Positions 7,405-16,021 of a DNA stretch of 33,430 nucleotides are shown here, in pieces. Source of the stretch: Streptomyces sp. adm13(2018). Lineage in GTDB: Bacteria > Actinomycetota > Actinomycetes > Streptomycetales > Streptomycetaceae. The position numbers and the translations under genes were made by a program. The stretch is taken from NCBI RefSeq assembly GCF_008042145.1, contig NZ_RDBH01000114.1, positions 485,683 to 519,112 of the forward strand, written 5' to 3'. Below the pieces are notes generated by a model, which saw only the letters and a list, made by a program, of their open reading frames with translations, had not been told where the DNA came from and made no database searches. Every line of letters starts with the position of its first letter. Position 1 is the first letter of the stretch.

Positions 7405-8508
7405 TCAGCGGTCGAAGTCGAGCTCCACGTCGGGGGTGACCGGGTGGGACTGGCAGGCCAGGACGTAGCCGGCGTCCGTCTCCTCCGGTTCCAGTGCGAA
7501 GTTGCGGTCCATCCGCACCTCTCCGCCGACGAGGAAGGCACGGCAGGTGCCGCACACTCCGCCCTTGCAGGCGTATGGCGCGTCCGCGCGGGAGCGGAGG
7601 ACCGTGTCGAGGAGGGTCTCGCCGCGGTCCACCGGCCAGGTGCCGGAACGGCCGTGCAGCGTCGCGGTGAGCGTGGCGTGCGCGGGGGTGTCGGCGGGGG
7701 CGACCGGGGAGGGCGCGGAGCCGTCGTCGACGTGGAAGATCTCCTGGTGGATCCGGCCGCGGTCGACGCCGAGACCGCGCAGGGCCCGCTCGGCGCCCTG
7801 GACGAGTCCGAAGGGGCCGCAGAGGAACCAGCCGTCGACGGTCCCGACGGGCAGCAGCGAGGGGAGGAGCGCGGTGAGGCGCTCGCGGTCGAGGCGGCCG
7901 GACGGGAGGCCCGCCTGCTGCTCCTCGCGGGAGAGGACGGTGACCAGCTGGAAGCGGTCGGGGTAGCGGTCCTTCAGGTCGGCGACCTCGTCGAGGAACA
8001 TCGTGGACGCGGCGGTGCGGTCGCTCCGGATCAGGCAGAACCGGGCCTCGGGTTCGCGGGCGAGCAGGGTGGCCGCGATCGACAGGACCGGGGTGATGCC
8101 GCTGCCGCCGACGACGGCCGCGAAGTGACCGGGACGGGGGGTGAGCGAGAAGCGGCCCGCGGGCTCCATGACCTCGACGAGGTCGCCGACGGCGAGTTCC
8201 TTGAGGGCGTACGTCGAGAAGGCGCCGCCGTCGACGAGTCGGATGCCGACGCGCAGGACGGGCGGTTCGCCGGCCGGGGTGGCGGGCGCGCAGATCGAGT
8301 AGGTGCGCCGGATCTCCTCCCCGTGCTCCCCGGTACGGCGGAGGGCGAGGTGCTGGCCGGGGAGGTGGCGGAAGGTGTCGTGGAGCTCGGGCGGGACGGC
8401 GAAGGCGACCGCCACGGAGTCGTCCGTGAGCCGCTCGACCTCGCTCACCCTGAGGGGATGGAACCCGGCCCGTCCGCCGACCCGGGCGCCCACGCCTGAG
8501 GACTCCAT
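7405..8508 (-). CDS. paaE: Phenylacetyl-CoA epoxidase reductase subunit PaaE
   Basis: PaaE transfers electrons from NADPH through FAD and a [2Fe-2S] cluster to the di-iron oxygenase PaaA. The 367-residue protein has an FAD-binding domain with RTYSI (about 68-72), an NAD(P)-binding domain with VVGGSGITPVLS and WFLCGPFGL, and a C-terminal plant-type ferredoxin domain whose cluster ligands are Cys314, Cys319, Cys322 and Cys352 (CKGGVCGTC...CQS). The domain order, reductase first and ferredoxin last, is that of PaaE. The ATG directly follows the paaD stop codon with no gap, and AAGGAG inside the end of paaD is its ribosome-binding site. It is the last gene of the paaABCDE operon. Confidence 0.96.
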   Translation of the reverse strand: MESSGVGARVGGRAGFHPLRVSEVERLTDDSVAVAFAVPPELHDTFRHLPGQHLALRRTGEHGEEIRRTYSICAPATPAGEPPVLRVGIRLVDGGAFSTYALKELAVGDLVEVMEPAGRFSLTPRPGHFAAVVGGSGITPVLSIAATLLAREPEARFCLIRSDRTAASTMFLDEVADLKDRYPDRFQLVTVLSREEQQAGLPSGRLDRERLTALLPSLLPVGTVDGWFLCGPFGLVQGAERALRGLGVDRGRIHQEIFHVDDGSAPSPVAPADTPAHATLTATLHGRSGTWPVDRGETLLDTVLRSRADAPYACKGGVCGTCRAFLVGGEVRMDRNFALEPEETDAGYVLACQSHPVTPDVELDFDR

Positions 8509-9006
8509 CTACAGCTCCTTGAAGTGGTCGAACGGTTCGCGGCAGGAGGCGCAGCGGCGCAGGGCCTTGCACGCGGTGGAGGAGAAGCGGCTGAGGAGTT
8601 CGGTGTCGGTGGAGCCGCAGTTCGGGCAGCGGATGGCCAGGGTCAGCGCGACCGGGCCGTCGGCCGGGCCCTGGGGCCGCGGGGGCGCGACGCCGAACTC
8701 GGCGAGCTTGCGGCGCCCTTCCTCGCTGATGTCGTCGGTGGACCAGGCGGGGGCGAGGACCGTGACGACGGAGACCTCCGGTACTCCGTGCTCGTGCAGA
8801 GCGCGCTCGATGTCGGAGGACATGGTCTCGACGGCGGGGCAGCCCGTGTACGTCGGGGTGAGGGAGACCTCTACCCGGCCGGGGCCGGTGACGTGGACAC
8901 CGCGCAGGACGCCGAGTTCCGCCAGGGTGAGGACGGGCAGCTCGGGGTCGAGGACGGCGCCGGCGATCCGGCTCAGTTCCTCCTCCAGGGCGGTCATGGT
9001 CACCAT
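8509..9006 (-). CDS. paaD: Phenylacetyl-CoA epoxidase maturation protein PaaD
   Basis: PaaD belongs to the MIP18/DUF59-type Fe-S assembly family and is needed for a working epoxidase, probably by helping to assemble the PaaE cluster. The 165-residue protein has the N-terminal DUF59 domain (DPELPVLTLAELGVLRGV, then TPTYTGCPAVETM with its conserved Cys) and a C-terminal zinc-finger-like part CPNCGSTDTELLSRF...C...CASCREPFDHFK. ATG 9006 is chosen because GGGGGC precedes it and it overlaps the paaC stop; an in-frame ATG at 8997 is possible. Confidence 0.94.
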   Translation of the reverse strand: MVTMTALEEELSRIAGAVLDPELPVLTLAELGVLRGVHVTGPGRVEVSLTPTYTGCPAVETMSSDIERALHEHGVPEVSVVTVLAPAWSTDDISEEGRRKLAEFGVAPPRPQGPADGPVALTLAIRCPNCGSTDTELLSRFSSTACKALRRCASCREPFDHFKEL

Positions 9007-9737
9007 GTCGCCCCCGGGTGGCTGCGGTGCAGGTGCTGCATCTCGGCGATCATCCGTCCGAAGGACTCGGTGTGGAGTCCCTGCCGGCCGGCGCCCGCGG
9101 CCCAGGCGCCGGTGCGCGGTCCCTCGGGGACGGTGAGGGTGGCGCGGCCGAGGATGTCGGTGACCGAGGTCAGCCAGGCGCTCTCCATGGCCGTGTGGTC
9201 CACGTCGACGCCGTCGACGGGCTGGAACAGCTCGCCCGTGTAGCGCCAGAGGGCGTCGCAGGCCTGCTGCATCCTGCGGTGGCTCTCGTCGGTGCCGTCG
9301 CCGAGGCGCAGGGTCCACTGCTCGGCGTGGTCCCGGTGGTAGGCGACCTCCTTGACGGCCTTGCCGGCGAGGCCGGCGAAGGGGCCGTCGCCGGCGGCCA
9401 GCTGCCCGTACAGGAGGTGCTGGTAGGTGGAGAAGTAGAGCTGCCGGGCGATGGTGTGGGCGAAGTCGCCGTTCGGCTGCTCGACCAGTTGGACGTTCCG
9501 GAAGGAGCGCTCCTCGCGGAGGTACGCCAGTTCGTCCTCGTCGCCGGCCAGGGAGAGCAGGACGCGGGCCTGGCCGAGGAGGTCGAGGGCGATGTTGGCC
9601 AGGGCGACCTCCTCCTCCAGGACGGGGGCGGAGCCGGCCCACTCCCCCAGGCGGTGGGAGAGGACGAGGGCGTCGTCGCCGAGGGAGAGGGCGGCGCCGG
9701 TGGTCACGGGGACCTCACGGAGGTCGGGGGTGCTCAC
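9000..9737 (-). CDS. paaC: Phenylacetyl-CoA epoxidase structural subunit PaaC
   Basis: PaaC is the non-catalytic ferritin-like subunit that pairs with PaaA in the 1,2-epoxidase. The 245-residue helical protein shows the typical blocks VLSHRLGEWAGSAPVLEEEVALANIALDLLGQAR, FRNVQLVEQPNGDFA, LLYGQLA and EVAYHRDHAEQW. The GTG start overlaps the paaB stop as GTGA, and its own stop lies inside the paaD start. These overlaps imply translational coupling and fixed stoichiometry. Confidence 0.95.
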   Translation of the reverse strand: MSTPDLREVPVTTGAALSLGDDALVLSHRLGEWAGSAPVLEEEVALANIALDLLGQARVLLSLAGDEDELAYLREERSFRNVQLVEQPNGDFAHTIARQLYFSTYQHLLYGQLAAGDGPFAGLAGKAVKEVAYHRDHAEQWTLRLGDGTDESHRRMQQACDALWRYTGELFQPVDGVDVDHTAMESAWLTSVTDILGRATLTVPEGPRTGAWAAGAGRQGLHTESFGRMIAEMQHLHRSHPGATW

Positions 9738-10017
9738 AGGTGCTTCACCCCCTCCGGGATCTCGTAGAACGTCGGGTGGCGGTAGGGCTTGTCCGCGGCC
9801 GGCTCGAAGAAGGGGTCCTTCTCGTCGGGCGAGGAGGCGGTGATGTCGGCGGAGGGGACGACCCAGATCGACACGCCCTCGCTCCTGCGGGTGTACAGGT
9901 CGCGGGCGTTGCGCAGGGCCATCTCCGCGTCGGGGGCGTGGAGACTGCCCGCGTGGGTGTGGGACAGTCCGCGGCGGGAGCGCACGAACACCTCCCACAG
10001 CGGCCAACCGTCGCTCG

Positions 10018-10021
<4 letters not shown>
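9734..10021 (-). CDS. paaB: Phenylacetyl-CoA epoxidase subunit PaaB
   Basis: PaaB is the small bridging subunit of the PaaABCE complex. It has 95 residues with the family core [38 protein letters not shown] and the C-terminal [12 protein letters not shown]. Its ATG overlaps the paaA stop as ATGA, and it is followed by paaC with a GTGA overlap. Length and conserved ends match the family, so there is no sign of truncation. Confidence 0.96.
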
Positions 10022-11085
<1,064 letters not shown>

Positions 11086-11099
11086 CGGACTCCCTACCG

Positions 11100-11113
11100 A
11101 CCGATCGTTCGGT
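11100..11113. promoter_or_regulatory. PaaR-like operator upstream of paaA
   Basis: ACCGATCGTTCGGT fits ACCGNNCGNNCGGT, the core of the PaaR (TetR) operator described in Corynebacterium. It lies 15 bp upstream of the paaA ATG. Similar sites occur at 15953-15966 and 19048-19061. Confidence 0.7.
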
Positions 11114-11158
11114 TGAATGACTTCAATGGTGAGTCGACGGCCCGTATGGTGTCAACCC

Positions 11159-11167
11159 TGTGGATAA
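11159..11167 (-). promoter_or_regulatory. DnaA-box-like 9-mer
   Basis: TGTGGATAA is the reverse complement of TTATCCACA, a perfect canonical bacterial DnaA box. It lies in the divergent space between paaA and the DUF5819 gene. Confidence 0.5.
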
Positions 11168-11197
11168 CCGGGGTGGGCCGATCGGGATCGGGGCGGG

Positions 11198-12043
11198 ATG
11201 GACGCACACGTCGAGAAGGACCCCGCAGCCCCGCGCGAGGGCGGCGGGATCATGGCCCTGTCGATGCCCTACCAGGTGGTTCTCGCCGTCGCCCTGGCCG
11301 TCGTCGGCGTCTTCGCCGCCGTCCATCTGGCGATGGTGTTCCTGCACGTCGCGCCGTCCAACACGCTCACCAAGCGGCACGGCCAGGCGGTCGACGACTG
11401 GATCTATCCCGAGTTCGAACAGAACTGGAAGCTTTTCGCCCCCAACCCGCTCCAGCAGAACGTCTCCGTGGAGGTGCGCGCCGAGCTCGCCGACGCGGCC
11501 GGCGGCCGCCGCACGACCGGCTGGATCGACCTGACCGCCGAGGACACCGCGGCGATCCGGCACAACCCGCTGCCCAGCCACGCCCAGCAGAACGAGCTCC
11601 GCCGGGCCGTGGACTTCTACCTCAACTCGCACACCGAGGACCACGCCCCCCACGGGATGCGCGGCCGGCTCTCGGAGGAGTACATGCGCCGGATCGCCAT
11701 GCTCCGCCTCGCCGACCGGCCGGGCGACGTCCGGCGGATCCAGCTGCGCACCGTCACCCGGGCCGTCCCCGCCCCACGGTGGAGCACCGAGAAGACCGAC
11801 ACCGCCCCCTCCTACCGCGACTTCCCGTGGTGGCGCGTCACCGACGCCGACCGGCCCACCGGGGCCGACCGGAGCCACGCGGCGGCCGGCGGTAGCCGTA
11901 CGGAGGCGGGCGGTAGCCGCACGGAGGCGGGCGGAAGCCGCACGGAGGCGGGCGGAAGCCGTACGGAGGCGGGCGGTAGACGCACGGAGGCGGGCGGTAG
12001 CCGTACGGAGGCGGGCGGAAGCCGCACGGAGGCGGGCCGATGA
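11198..12043 (+). CDS. DUF5819 family membrane protein with C-terminal heptad repeats
   Basis: Family by recognition: the DUF5819 pattern with one N-terminal membrane helix (about 24-47, VVLAVALAVVGVFAAVHLAMVFL), then APSNTLTKRHGQAVDDWIYPEFEQNWKLFAPNPLQQN and an extracytoplasmic domain. No function is established. DUF5819 genes are often next to an HTTM gene, as here. The C-terminus is seven heptads of GGSRTEA (one GGRRTEA) from 11888, encoded by a 21-bp DNA array, and looks like a recent expansion rather than a folded domain. The start may be ATG 11198 or ATG 11252 (in frame, GGGCGGCGGG upstream). It ends in ATGA overlap with the HTTM gene, so the two are translationally coupled. Confidence 0.85.
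   Translation: MDAHVEKDPAAPREGGGIMALSMPYQVVLAVALAVVGVFAAVHLAMVFLHVAPSNTLTKRHGQAVDDWIYPEFEQNWKLFAPNPLQQNVSVEVRAELADAAGGRRTTGWIDLTAEDTAAIRHNPLPSHAQQNELRRAVDFYLNSHTEDHAPHGMRGRLSEEYMRRIAMLRLADRPGDVRRIQLRTVTRAVPAPRWSTEKTDTAPSYRDFPWWRVTDADRPTGADRSHAAAGGSRTEAGGSRTEAGGSRTEAGGSRTEAGGRRTEAGGSRTEAGGSRTEAGR
11888..12034 (+). repeat. Seven tandem 21-bp repeats (GGSRTEA-coding)
   Basis: Seven in-frame copies of a unit of the form GGCGGNAGNCGNACGGAGGCG differ only at a few positions, mainly T/A, C/A and T/C alternations. Each unit contains GGAGG, a perfect Shine-Dalgarno core; the last one (about 12028-12032) serves as the ribosome-binding site of the HTTM gene starting at 12040. Confidence 0.9.
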
Positions 12044-13446
12044 GTACTCCAGGGCCCGCACCTGTCCCCGGCGCGTCTACCGCCCGCCTCCGTACGGCTT
12101 CCGCCCGCCTCCGTGCGCCTCCGTGCGTCTACCGCCCGCCTCCGTACGGCTTCCGCCCGCCTCCGTGCGGCTTCCGCCCGCCTCCGTGCGGCTACCGCCC
12201 GCCCGCCCCCGGCGGCACGCCCGCCCGTGGACCGGTCCGCGAGCCCGTCGACCGTCGGTTCGCCCGCGCCGTCCAGAACGTCACGGCCCACGCCCTCGGC
12301 CCGTACCAGACCGCGATCGTACGGATCGGCTTCTCGCTGACCTGGCTGGTCTTCCTGCTGCGCGAGCTGCCGTTCCGGCACGAGCTGTACGGCCCCGACG
12401 GCCCCTGGTCCTGGGAGATGGCCCGGCGGCTGATCGCCGACAACCGGTCCTTCACCGTGCTCATGTGGTCGGACGGCCGGCTCTGGTTCGAGTGCGTCTA
12501 CGGGCTCGCCGCGCTCTCGGCCGTGCTCCTGCTCCTCGGCTGGCGCACCCGCGCCGTCTCCGTGGTCTTCATGGTCGGGGTGCTGTCGCTGCAGAACCGG
12601 TCCGTCTTCGTGGGCGACGGCGGTGACAACGTCCTCCACCTGGCCGCGATCTACCTCGTCCTGACCCGCTGCTCCCGGGTGTGGTCGCTGGACGCCCGGC
12701 GGGCCGCCCGGGAGGCCCGCGCGGCCGGCGCCGGCGAGCCGCTGCCCGACGACCGCGTCGGCCCCCTGCTGTGGACGGTGCTCGGCGGCTTCCTCCTCGC
12801 CACCACCTGGTTCAGCGAGGTCACCGGCGAGTGGTGGCTCCCGGTGCTGCTGTGGGTCCTGTGGCTGGGGAACGGCCTGTGGTGGCTCGTTCGCCGGTAC
12901 GCGCCCGGGGAGCCGCGCACCCTGCTCGACGCCCTCGCGAACCTCGCGCACAACGCCGCCCTCGTCGTGATCATGGCGGAGGTCTGTCTGATCTACGCCA
13001 CGGCGGGCTGGTACAAGATCCAGGGTTCGCGCTGGCAGGACGGCACCGCGCTCTTCTACCCGCTCCACCTCGACTACTTCACGCCCTGGCCCGCCCTCTC
13101 CGAGCTGCTCGGGAGCAGTGGGGTCATGGTGCTGCTGCTGACCTACGGCACGGTGATCGTGCAGGTCGCGTTCCCGTTCACGCTCTTCCACCGCAAGGTC
13201 AAGAACGTCCTGCTCGTCGTGATGATGCTGGAGCACGCGGGAATCGCGGTGCTGCTCGGACTGCCGGTCTTCTCCCTGGCGATGATCTCCGCGGACGCCG
13301 TGTTCCTGCCGACGGCGTTCCTGGTGGCGCTCGGAGCCCGGGCCGCGCGGGCCGGCGGCCGGCTGCGGCGGCGGACGCCCGAGGGGGCGCTGCCCGAGCA
13401 GCGCCGTAGGGGTGAGACGAGCGGTCCCCGTACCCTCGTCGGGTGA
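12040..13446 (+). CDS. HTTM-domain membrane protein (gamma-carboxylase-like)
   Basis: This 468-residue protein has many membrane helices and belongs to the HTTM group, related to vitamin-K-dependent gamma-carboxylases and their bacterial homologues; the reaction of the actinobacterial members is unknown. Typical blocks are LGPYQTAIVRIGFSLTWLVFLLREL, SDGRLWFECVYGLAALSAVLLLLGWRTR, SLQNRSVFVGDGGDNVLHLAAIYLV and YATAGWYKIQGSRWQDGTALFYP, where HTTM proteins keep Lys/Trp-rich residues. The first 70 residues are abnormal: they are encoded by an inverted copy of the upstream 21-bp array and read ARLRTAS repeats, then after a 10-bp internal duplication RPPPYGF repeats. The real membrane domain begins near residue 69 (VDRRFARAVQNVT). 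ATG 12040 overlaps the DUF5819 stop. Confidence 0.85.
   Translation: MSTPGPAPVPGASTARLRTASARLRAPPCVYRPPPYGFRPPPCGFRPPPCGYRPPAPGGTPARGPVREPVDRRFARAVQNVTAHALGPYQTAIVRIGFSLTWLVFLLRELPFRHELYGPDGPWSWEMARRLIADNRSFTVLMWSDGRLWFECVYGLAALSAVLLLLGWRTRAVSVVFMVGVLSLQNRSVFVGDGGDNVLHLAAIYLVLTRCSRVWSLDARRAAREARAAGAGEPLPDDRVGPLLWTVLGGFLLATTWFSEVTGEWWLPVLLWVLWLGNGLWWLVRRYAPGEPRTLLDALANLAHNAALVVIMAEVCLIYATAGWYKIQGSRWQDGTALFYPLHLDYFTPWPALSELLGSSGVMVLLLTYGTVIVQVAFPFTLFHRKVKNVLLVVMMLEHAGIAVLLGLPVFSLAMISADAVFLPTAFLVALGARAARAGGRLRRRTPEGALPEQRRRGETSGPRTLVG
12073..12204 (-). repeat. Inverted copy of the 21-bp array
   Basis: About six copies of the same 21-bp unit lie in the opposite orientation (CGCCTCCGTACGGCTTCCGCC on this strand). 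They face the first array across 38 bp that hold the stop/start junction. A 10-bp internal duplication (CGCCTCCGTG repeated around 12108-12127) shifts the reading phase within the HTTM N-terminus. The two arrays can pair over more than 100 bp. Confidence 0.9.
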
Positions 13447-14120
13447 GCACCACCGAAGAGACGGCAGCGCCCGAGGCGTCCGAGCCGGTCCAGTACGACG
13501 AGGGCTTCGGCACCGAGATCGGCGTCGGACCGCACCCCGAGCCGTGGCCCGAGGGCGAGCGGTACGACCCCGAACTGCTCGCCGGCGGTGACCGGCGCAA
13601 CGTCGTCGACCGCTACCGGTACTGGACGCGGGAGGCGGTCGTCGCCGACCTCGACACCCGGCGGCACGACTTCCACGTGGCCGTGGAGAACTGGGGCCAC
13701 GACTTCAACATCGGTTCGGTGGTGCGCACGGCCAACGCCTTCCTGGCGAAGGAGGTCCACATCGTGGGCCGGCGGCGCTGGAACCGGCGCGGCGCCATGG
13801 TCACCGACCGCTACCAGCACGTCCGGCACCACCCCGACACCGAGTCGCTGACCTCGTGGGCGGCGGCCGAGGGCATCCCCGTCATCGGGATCGACAACCT
13901 GCCCGGGGCCGTACCGCTGGAGCGGACCGTGCTGCCCCGCCGGTGCGTGCTGCTCTTCGGGCAGGAGGGCCCCGGGCTCACCGAGGAGGCCCGCGCCCAT
14001 GTGGAGATGGTCTGCTCGATCGCCCAGTTCGGCTCGACGCGCTCGATCAACGCGGGCGCGGCCGCGGCCGTCGCCATGCACGCCTGGATCCAGCGCTACG
14101 CGGAGATCGAGACGCCGTAA
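13443..14120 (+). CDS. SpoU/TrmH-family RNA 2'-O-methyltransferase
   Basis: This 225-residue knotted (SPOUT) methyltransferase would methylate a ribose in tRNA or rRNA using S-adenosylmethionine. The three SpoU motifs are present: ENWGHDFNIGSVVRTANAF (motif 1 with the catalytic Arg/Asn region), VLLFGQEGPGLTEEA (motif 2) and IAQFGSTRSINAGAAAAVAMHAW (motif 3). The first 60 residues are an acidic extension of no clear function. The GTG start overlaps the HTTM stop as GTGA. In addition TACCCT sits six bases upstream (13431-13436), suggesting the gene also has its own leaderless promoter. The exact target base is unknown. Confidence 0.93.
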   Translation: MSTTEETAAPEASEPVQYDEGFGTEIGVGPHPEPWPEGERYDPELLAGGDRRNVVDRYRYWTREAVVADLDTRRHDFHVAVENWGHDFNIGSVVRTANAFLAKEVHIVGRRRWNRRGAMVTDRYQHVRHHPDTESLTSWAAAEGIPVIGIDNLPGAVPLERTVLPRRCVLLFGQEGPGLTEEARAHVEMVCSIAQFGSTRSINAGAAAAVAMHAWIQRYAEIETP

Positions 14121-14159
14121 GGGGTGTCTGAGCGGCCCCGGGGGAGCCGCGGACGAGCG

Positions 14160-14192
14160 CCGCGTGGAGGCTCTCCGGGAGCCTCCACGCGG
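14160..14192. terminator. Bidirectional terminator between the RNA methylase and paaN
   Basis: A perfect 14-bp stem (14160-14173 / 14179-14192) with loop TCCGG lies between two convergent genes, 8 bp from the paaN stop. Confidence 0.7.
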
Positions 14193-14199
14193 GCGTGCC

Positions 14200-15897
14200 T
14201 CAGGCCTGGCGGCGGACCTCCACCACCCGGAAGCGGTTGGAGACGAAGGCGCCGTCGCACAGCGCGGCGTTCGCCGACGGGTTGCCGCCGGATCCGTGGA
14301 AGTCGGAGAACGCGGCCGTCTGGTTCACGTACACCCCGCCCGTGAGGTTCAGCGAGAGCTGGGCCGACTCCTCCAGGCAGACCTCCTCCACCGCGCGCTC
14401 GACGTCCGGCGAGGTCGTGTAGGCCCCGACCGTCATCGCGCCCTTCTCACGGACCGTGCGCCGCAGGAGCTCCAGGGCGTCGGCGGTGGAGTCCACCGAG
14501 ACGGCGAAGGAGACCGGCCCGAAGCACTCCGAGAGGTACGCGGCCTCGGCGTCCGGCTTGGAGCCGTCCAGCTTCACGACCACCGGCGTCCGGACCACCG
14601 CGTCCGGGAAGTCCGGGTTCACGACCTCGCGGGAGGCGAGCGCCACCTCGCCGAGCCCGGCGGCCGCCTCCAGGCGCGCCTTCACGTCCGGGTTGACCAG
14701 AGCGCCCAGCAGGCCGTTCGCCCGCGCGTCGTCGCCGAGCAGACCGTCGACCGCCGAGGCGAGGTCGGCGACGACCTCGTCGTACGACTTGGGGCCCTGG
14801 TCGGTGGTGATGCCCTCGCGGGGGATGAGCAGGTTCTGCGGGGTGGTGCACATCTGGCCGCTGTACAGCGACAGGGAGAAGGCCAGGTTGGCGAGCATCC
14901 CCCGGTAGTCGTCGGTCGAGTCGACCACCACCGTGTTGACGCCGGCCTTCTCGGTGTAGACCTGGGCCTGGCGGGCGTTGGCCTCCAGCCAGTCGCCGAA
15001 GGCGGTCGAGCCGGTGTAGTCGATGATCCGGATCTCCGGGCGCACGGCCAGGGCCTTGGCGATGCCCTCCCCGGGCCGCTCGACGGCGAGCGCGACCAGG
15101 TTCGGGTCGAAGCCGGACTCGGCGAGCACCTCGCGGGCGACCCGCACGGTCAGCGCGAGCGGGAGCACCGCGCGCGGGTGCGGCTTGACCAGGACCGGGT
15201 TGCCCGTGGCGAGGGAGGCGAACAGGCCCGGGTAGCCGTTCCACGTGGGGAAGGTGTTGCAGCCGATGACCAGGGCGATGCCGCGGCCGACCGGGGTGAA
15301 CTCCTTGCTCAGCTCCAGGGGGGCGCGCTTGCCCTGCGGCTTGGACCAGTCGGCCCGTCCGGCGGGGGTGCGGGTCTGCTCCGCGTACGCGTAGGCCACG
15401 GCTTCGAGGCCGCGGTCCTGGGCGTGCGGGCCGCCGGCCTGGAACGCCATCATGAACGCCTGGCCGCTGGTGTGCATGACGGCGTGGGCGAACTCGTGGG
15501 TGCGGGCGGAGATCCGGGCGAGGATCTCCAGGCAGACCAGGGCGCGGGTCTCGGCCCCGGCGTCGCGCCAGGCAGCCGTGCCCGCGCGCATCGCGGGGAG
15601 CAGGACGTCGATGTCGGCGTGCGGGTACTCGATGCCGAGCTCCGGGCCGTACGGCGAGGTCTCGCCACCGGTCCAGCCGTCCGTGCCGGGCTGGTCGAGC
15701 TCGAACCGGGTGTTCAGCACGGCCTGGTGGGCGGCGAGGCCGGCCGCCGCGTCGAGCGAGCCGTCCTCCCCGTACGCCTTCGGGTGCTCGGGGTGCGGCG
15801 ACCAGTAGGCGCGGGTCCGGATGGTGTCGAGCGCCTGGTCGAGCGTGGACCGGTGCTTCTCGGCCAGACGGTCGGTGGTCGGCAGAGCGGTGGCCAT
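14200..15897 (-). CDS. paaN: PaaN-type aldehyde dehydrogenase
   Basis: This 565-residue NAD(P)-dependent aldehyde dehydrogenase belongs to the PaaN clade found next to actinobacterial phenylacetate genes. It lacks the C-terminal MaoC hydratase domain of the two-domain E. coli PaaZ. Family features: VIGCNTFPTWNGYPGLFASLATGNPVLVKPHP for cofactor binding, YTGSTAFGDWL, YTEKAGVNTVVV with the general-base Glu, and SGQMCTTPQNLLIP with the catalytic Cys. C-terminal SECFGPVSFAV and DFHGSGGNPSANA match the fold. By context it could oxidise the aldehyde made after epoxide/oxepin ring opening, but the substrate is inferred. ATG 15897 has GAGGAG upstream. It is divergent from the hydroxyacyl-CoA dehydrogenase gene, with a shared operator at 15953-15966. 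Confidence 0.9.
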   Translation of the reverse strand: MATALPTTDRLAEKHRSTLDQALDTIRTRAYWSPHPEHPKAYGEDGSLDAAAGLAAHQAVLNTRFELDQPGTDGWTGGETSPYGPELGIEYPHADIDVLLPAMRAGTAAWRDAGAETRALVCLEILARISARTHEFAHAVMHTSGQAFMMAFQAGGPHAQDRGLEAVAYAYAEQTRTPAGRADWSKPQGKRAPLELSKEFTPVGRGIALVIGCNTFPTWNGYPGLFASLATGNPVLVKPHPRAVLPLALTVRVAREVLAESGFDPNLVALAVERPGEGIAKALAVRPEIRIIDYTGSTAFGDWLEANARQAQVYTEKAGVNTVVVDSTDDYRGMLANLAFSLSLYSGQMCTTPQNLLIPREGITTDQGPKSYDEVVADLASAVDGLLGDDARANGLLGALVNPDVKARLEAAAGLGEVALASREVVNPDFPDAVVRTPVVVKLDGSKPDAEAAYLSECFGPVSFAVSVDSTADALELLRRTVREKGAMTVGAYTTSPDVERAVEEVCLEESAQLSLNLTGGVYVNQTAAFSDFHGSGGNPSANAALCDGAFVSNRFRVVEVRRQA

Positions 15898-15952
15898 GGG
15901 TGGACCAACTCCTCGTCGAGCTGGGCAGGGAGACACGTACGGAGTTAGAGTA

Positions 15953-15966
15953 ACCGAACGATCGGT
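15953..15966. promoter_or_regulatory. PaaR-like operator between paaN and the hydroxyacyl-CoA dehydrogenase gene
   Basis: ACCGAACGATCGGT fits ACCGNNCGNNCGGT. It stands 56 bp before the paaN start and 56 bp before the divergent ATG 16022, so one repressor could close both promoters. A DnaA-box-like TGTGGAGAA (15991-15999, one mismatch) lies beside it. Confidence 0.75.
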
Positions 15967-16021
15967 CGGGACAAGGGGGCCTGTCGATCCTGTGGAGAAC
16001 CCATCGGGGAGGATCACTCCT

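Noticed and set aside
11888..12204. Possible CRISPR array
   Set aside because: The repeats are 21-bp units directly next to each other with no spacers, are in frame with genes, and no cas genes are present.
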